A stretch of 5,502 nucleotides of DNA from a bacterium (lineage in GTDB: Bacteria > Pseudomonadota > Alphaproteobacteria > Rhizobiales > Xanthobacteraceae). Location of the stretch: the NCBI GenBank assembly GCA_029946075.1, contig JAQSDT010000214.1, positions 1 through 5,502 on the forward strand, read 5' to 3'. Positions 5,175 to 5,502 of the stretch are shown here, one piece after another; positions within the stretch are counted from its first letter, which is position 1; the number at the start of each line of letters is the position of its first letter. The notes under the pieces are model-generated. The model saw nothing but the letters and a program-made list of their open reading frames with translations, had not been told where the DNA came from and searched no databases. Made by a program: the position numbers and the translations under genes.

Positions 5175-5502
5175 ATGAAGAAAATATTGGGCGGGCTGGC
5201 CGGCGCATTGCTGACGCTGGCGCTATCGACCGGTTTTGCCGCAGCGCAAATGAAAGTCACGATCGCGATCGGTGGCGGCTCCTGCCTGTGCTATCTGCCG
5301 ACCGTGCTCGCCAAGCAACTCGGCGAATATGAAAAGGCCGGCCTTGCGATCGAACTGGTCGACCTCAAGGGCGGGTCGGACGCGCTCAAGGCCGTACTCG
5401 GCGGCAGCGCCGACGTCGTCTCCGGCTATTTCGACCATTGCGTCAATCTGGCCGCCAAGAAGCAGGAATTGCAGTCCTTCGTGGTCTATGACCGCTATCC
5501 CG
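5175..5502 (+). CDS. ABC transporter substrate-binding protein, NitT/TauT class (3' end outside window)
   Basis: The first 109 residues of a periplasmic binding protein; the frame is still open at the window edge. The start at 5175 has GGAGG (5165-5169) 5 nt upstream. A classical signal peptide (basic MKK, hydrophobic core to about residue 19, FAAAQ) predicts cleavage after about residue 24. The mature part follows the SsuA/NMT1-like pattern: an initial strand KVTIAIGG, YLPTVLAKQLGEYEKAGLAIELVDLKGG (a docking helix, then the second strand), SDALKAVLGGSADVVSGYFDHCVNLAAKKQ, then a strand with SFVVYDRYP. It would deliver a small solute to an SsuBC-type ABC importer. It may partner the ATPase and permease at 2305-3920, or start a separate operon to the right. 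Two cysteines (C37, C39) near the ligand-facing first loop are notable. Solute unknown. Confidence 0.9.
   Translation, partial: MKKILGGLAGALLTLALSTGFAAAQMKVTIAIGGGSCLCYLPTVLAKQLGEYEKAGLAIELVDLKGGSDALKAVLGGSADVVSGYFDHCVNLAAKKQELQSFVVYDRYP

Overview
The window looks like a chromosomal stretch from a GC-rich alphaproteobacterium, most likely Bradyrhizobium or a close relative (Nitrobacteraceae). I infer this from the strongly GC-biased third codon positions, the gene families present, and two kinds of intergenic palindromic repeat. Both repeats resemble dispersed elements that I recall from Bradyrhizobium-type genomes. The genus is not proven by this window alone.

Layout from left to right: an HxlR-family regulator on the minus strand (17-424) faces a divergently transcribed amidohydrolase (550-2232) across a 125-bp gap. 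That gap holds two inverted-repeat structures that could be operators. After a 72-bp gap come an ABC transporter ATPase (2305-3132) and its inner-membrane permease (3132-3920), translationally coupled through a TGATG overlap. Both belong to the nitrate/sulfonate/taurine (NitT/TauT, SsuBC-like) class. The ATPase ribosome-binding site lies in the 3' arm of a GC-rich hairpin. Two minus-strand genes follow: a 67-aa basic protein of unknown function (3945-4148) and an exported single-domain cupin (4463-4912). A gap containing a 130-bp composite palindromic repeat then separates the cupin from a plus-strand ABC substrate-binding protein of the same NitT/TauT class (5175 onward), which runs off the window.

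Working together (inference): the ATPase and permease need a periplasmic binding protein, and the only one visible is the truncated gene at 5175. Either it is the missing partner, separated by about 1.25 kb of opposite-strand genes and repeats, or it starts a second transporter operon beyond the window. The amidohydrolase upstream could act on the imported compound under control of the HxlR regulator. No substrate can be named from the sequence.

I found no transposase, CRISPR array, tRNA, rRNA or clear new multi-gene system. The best leads are the hairpin over the ATPase ribosome-binding site, the nested inverted repeats between the divergent genes, the split transporter, and the two repeat families on either side of the cupin gene.
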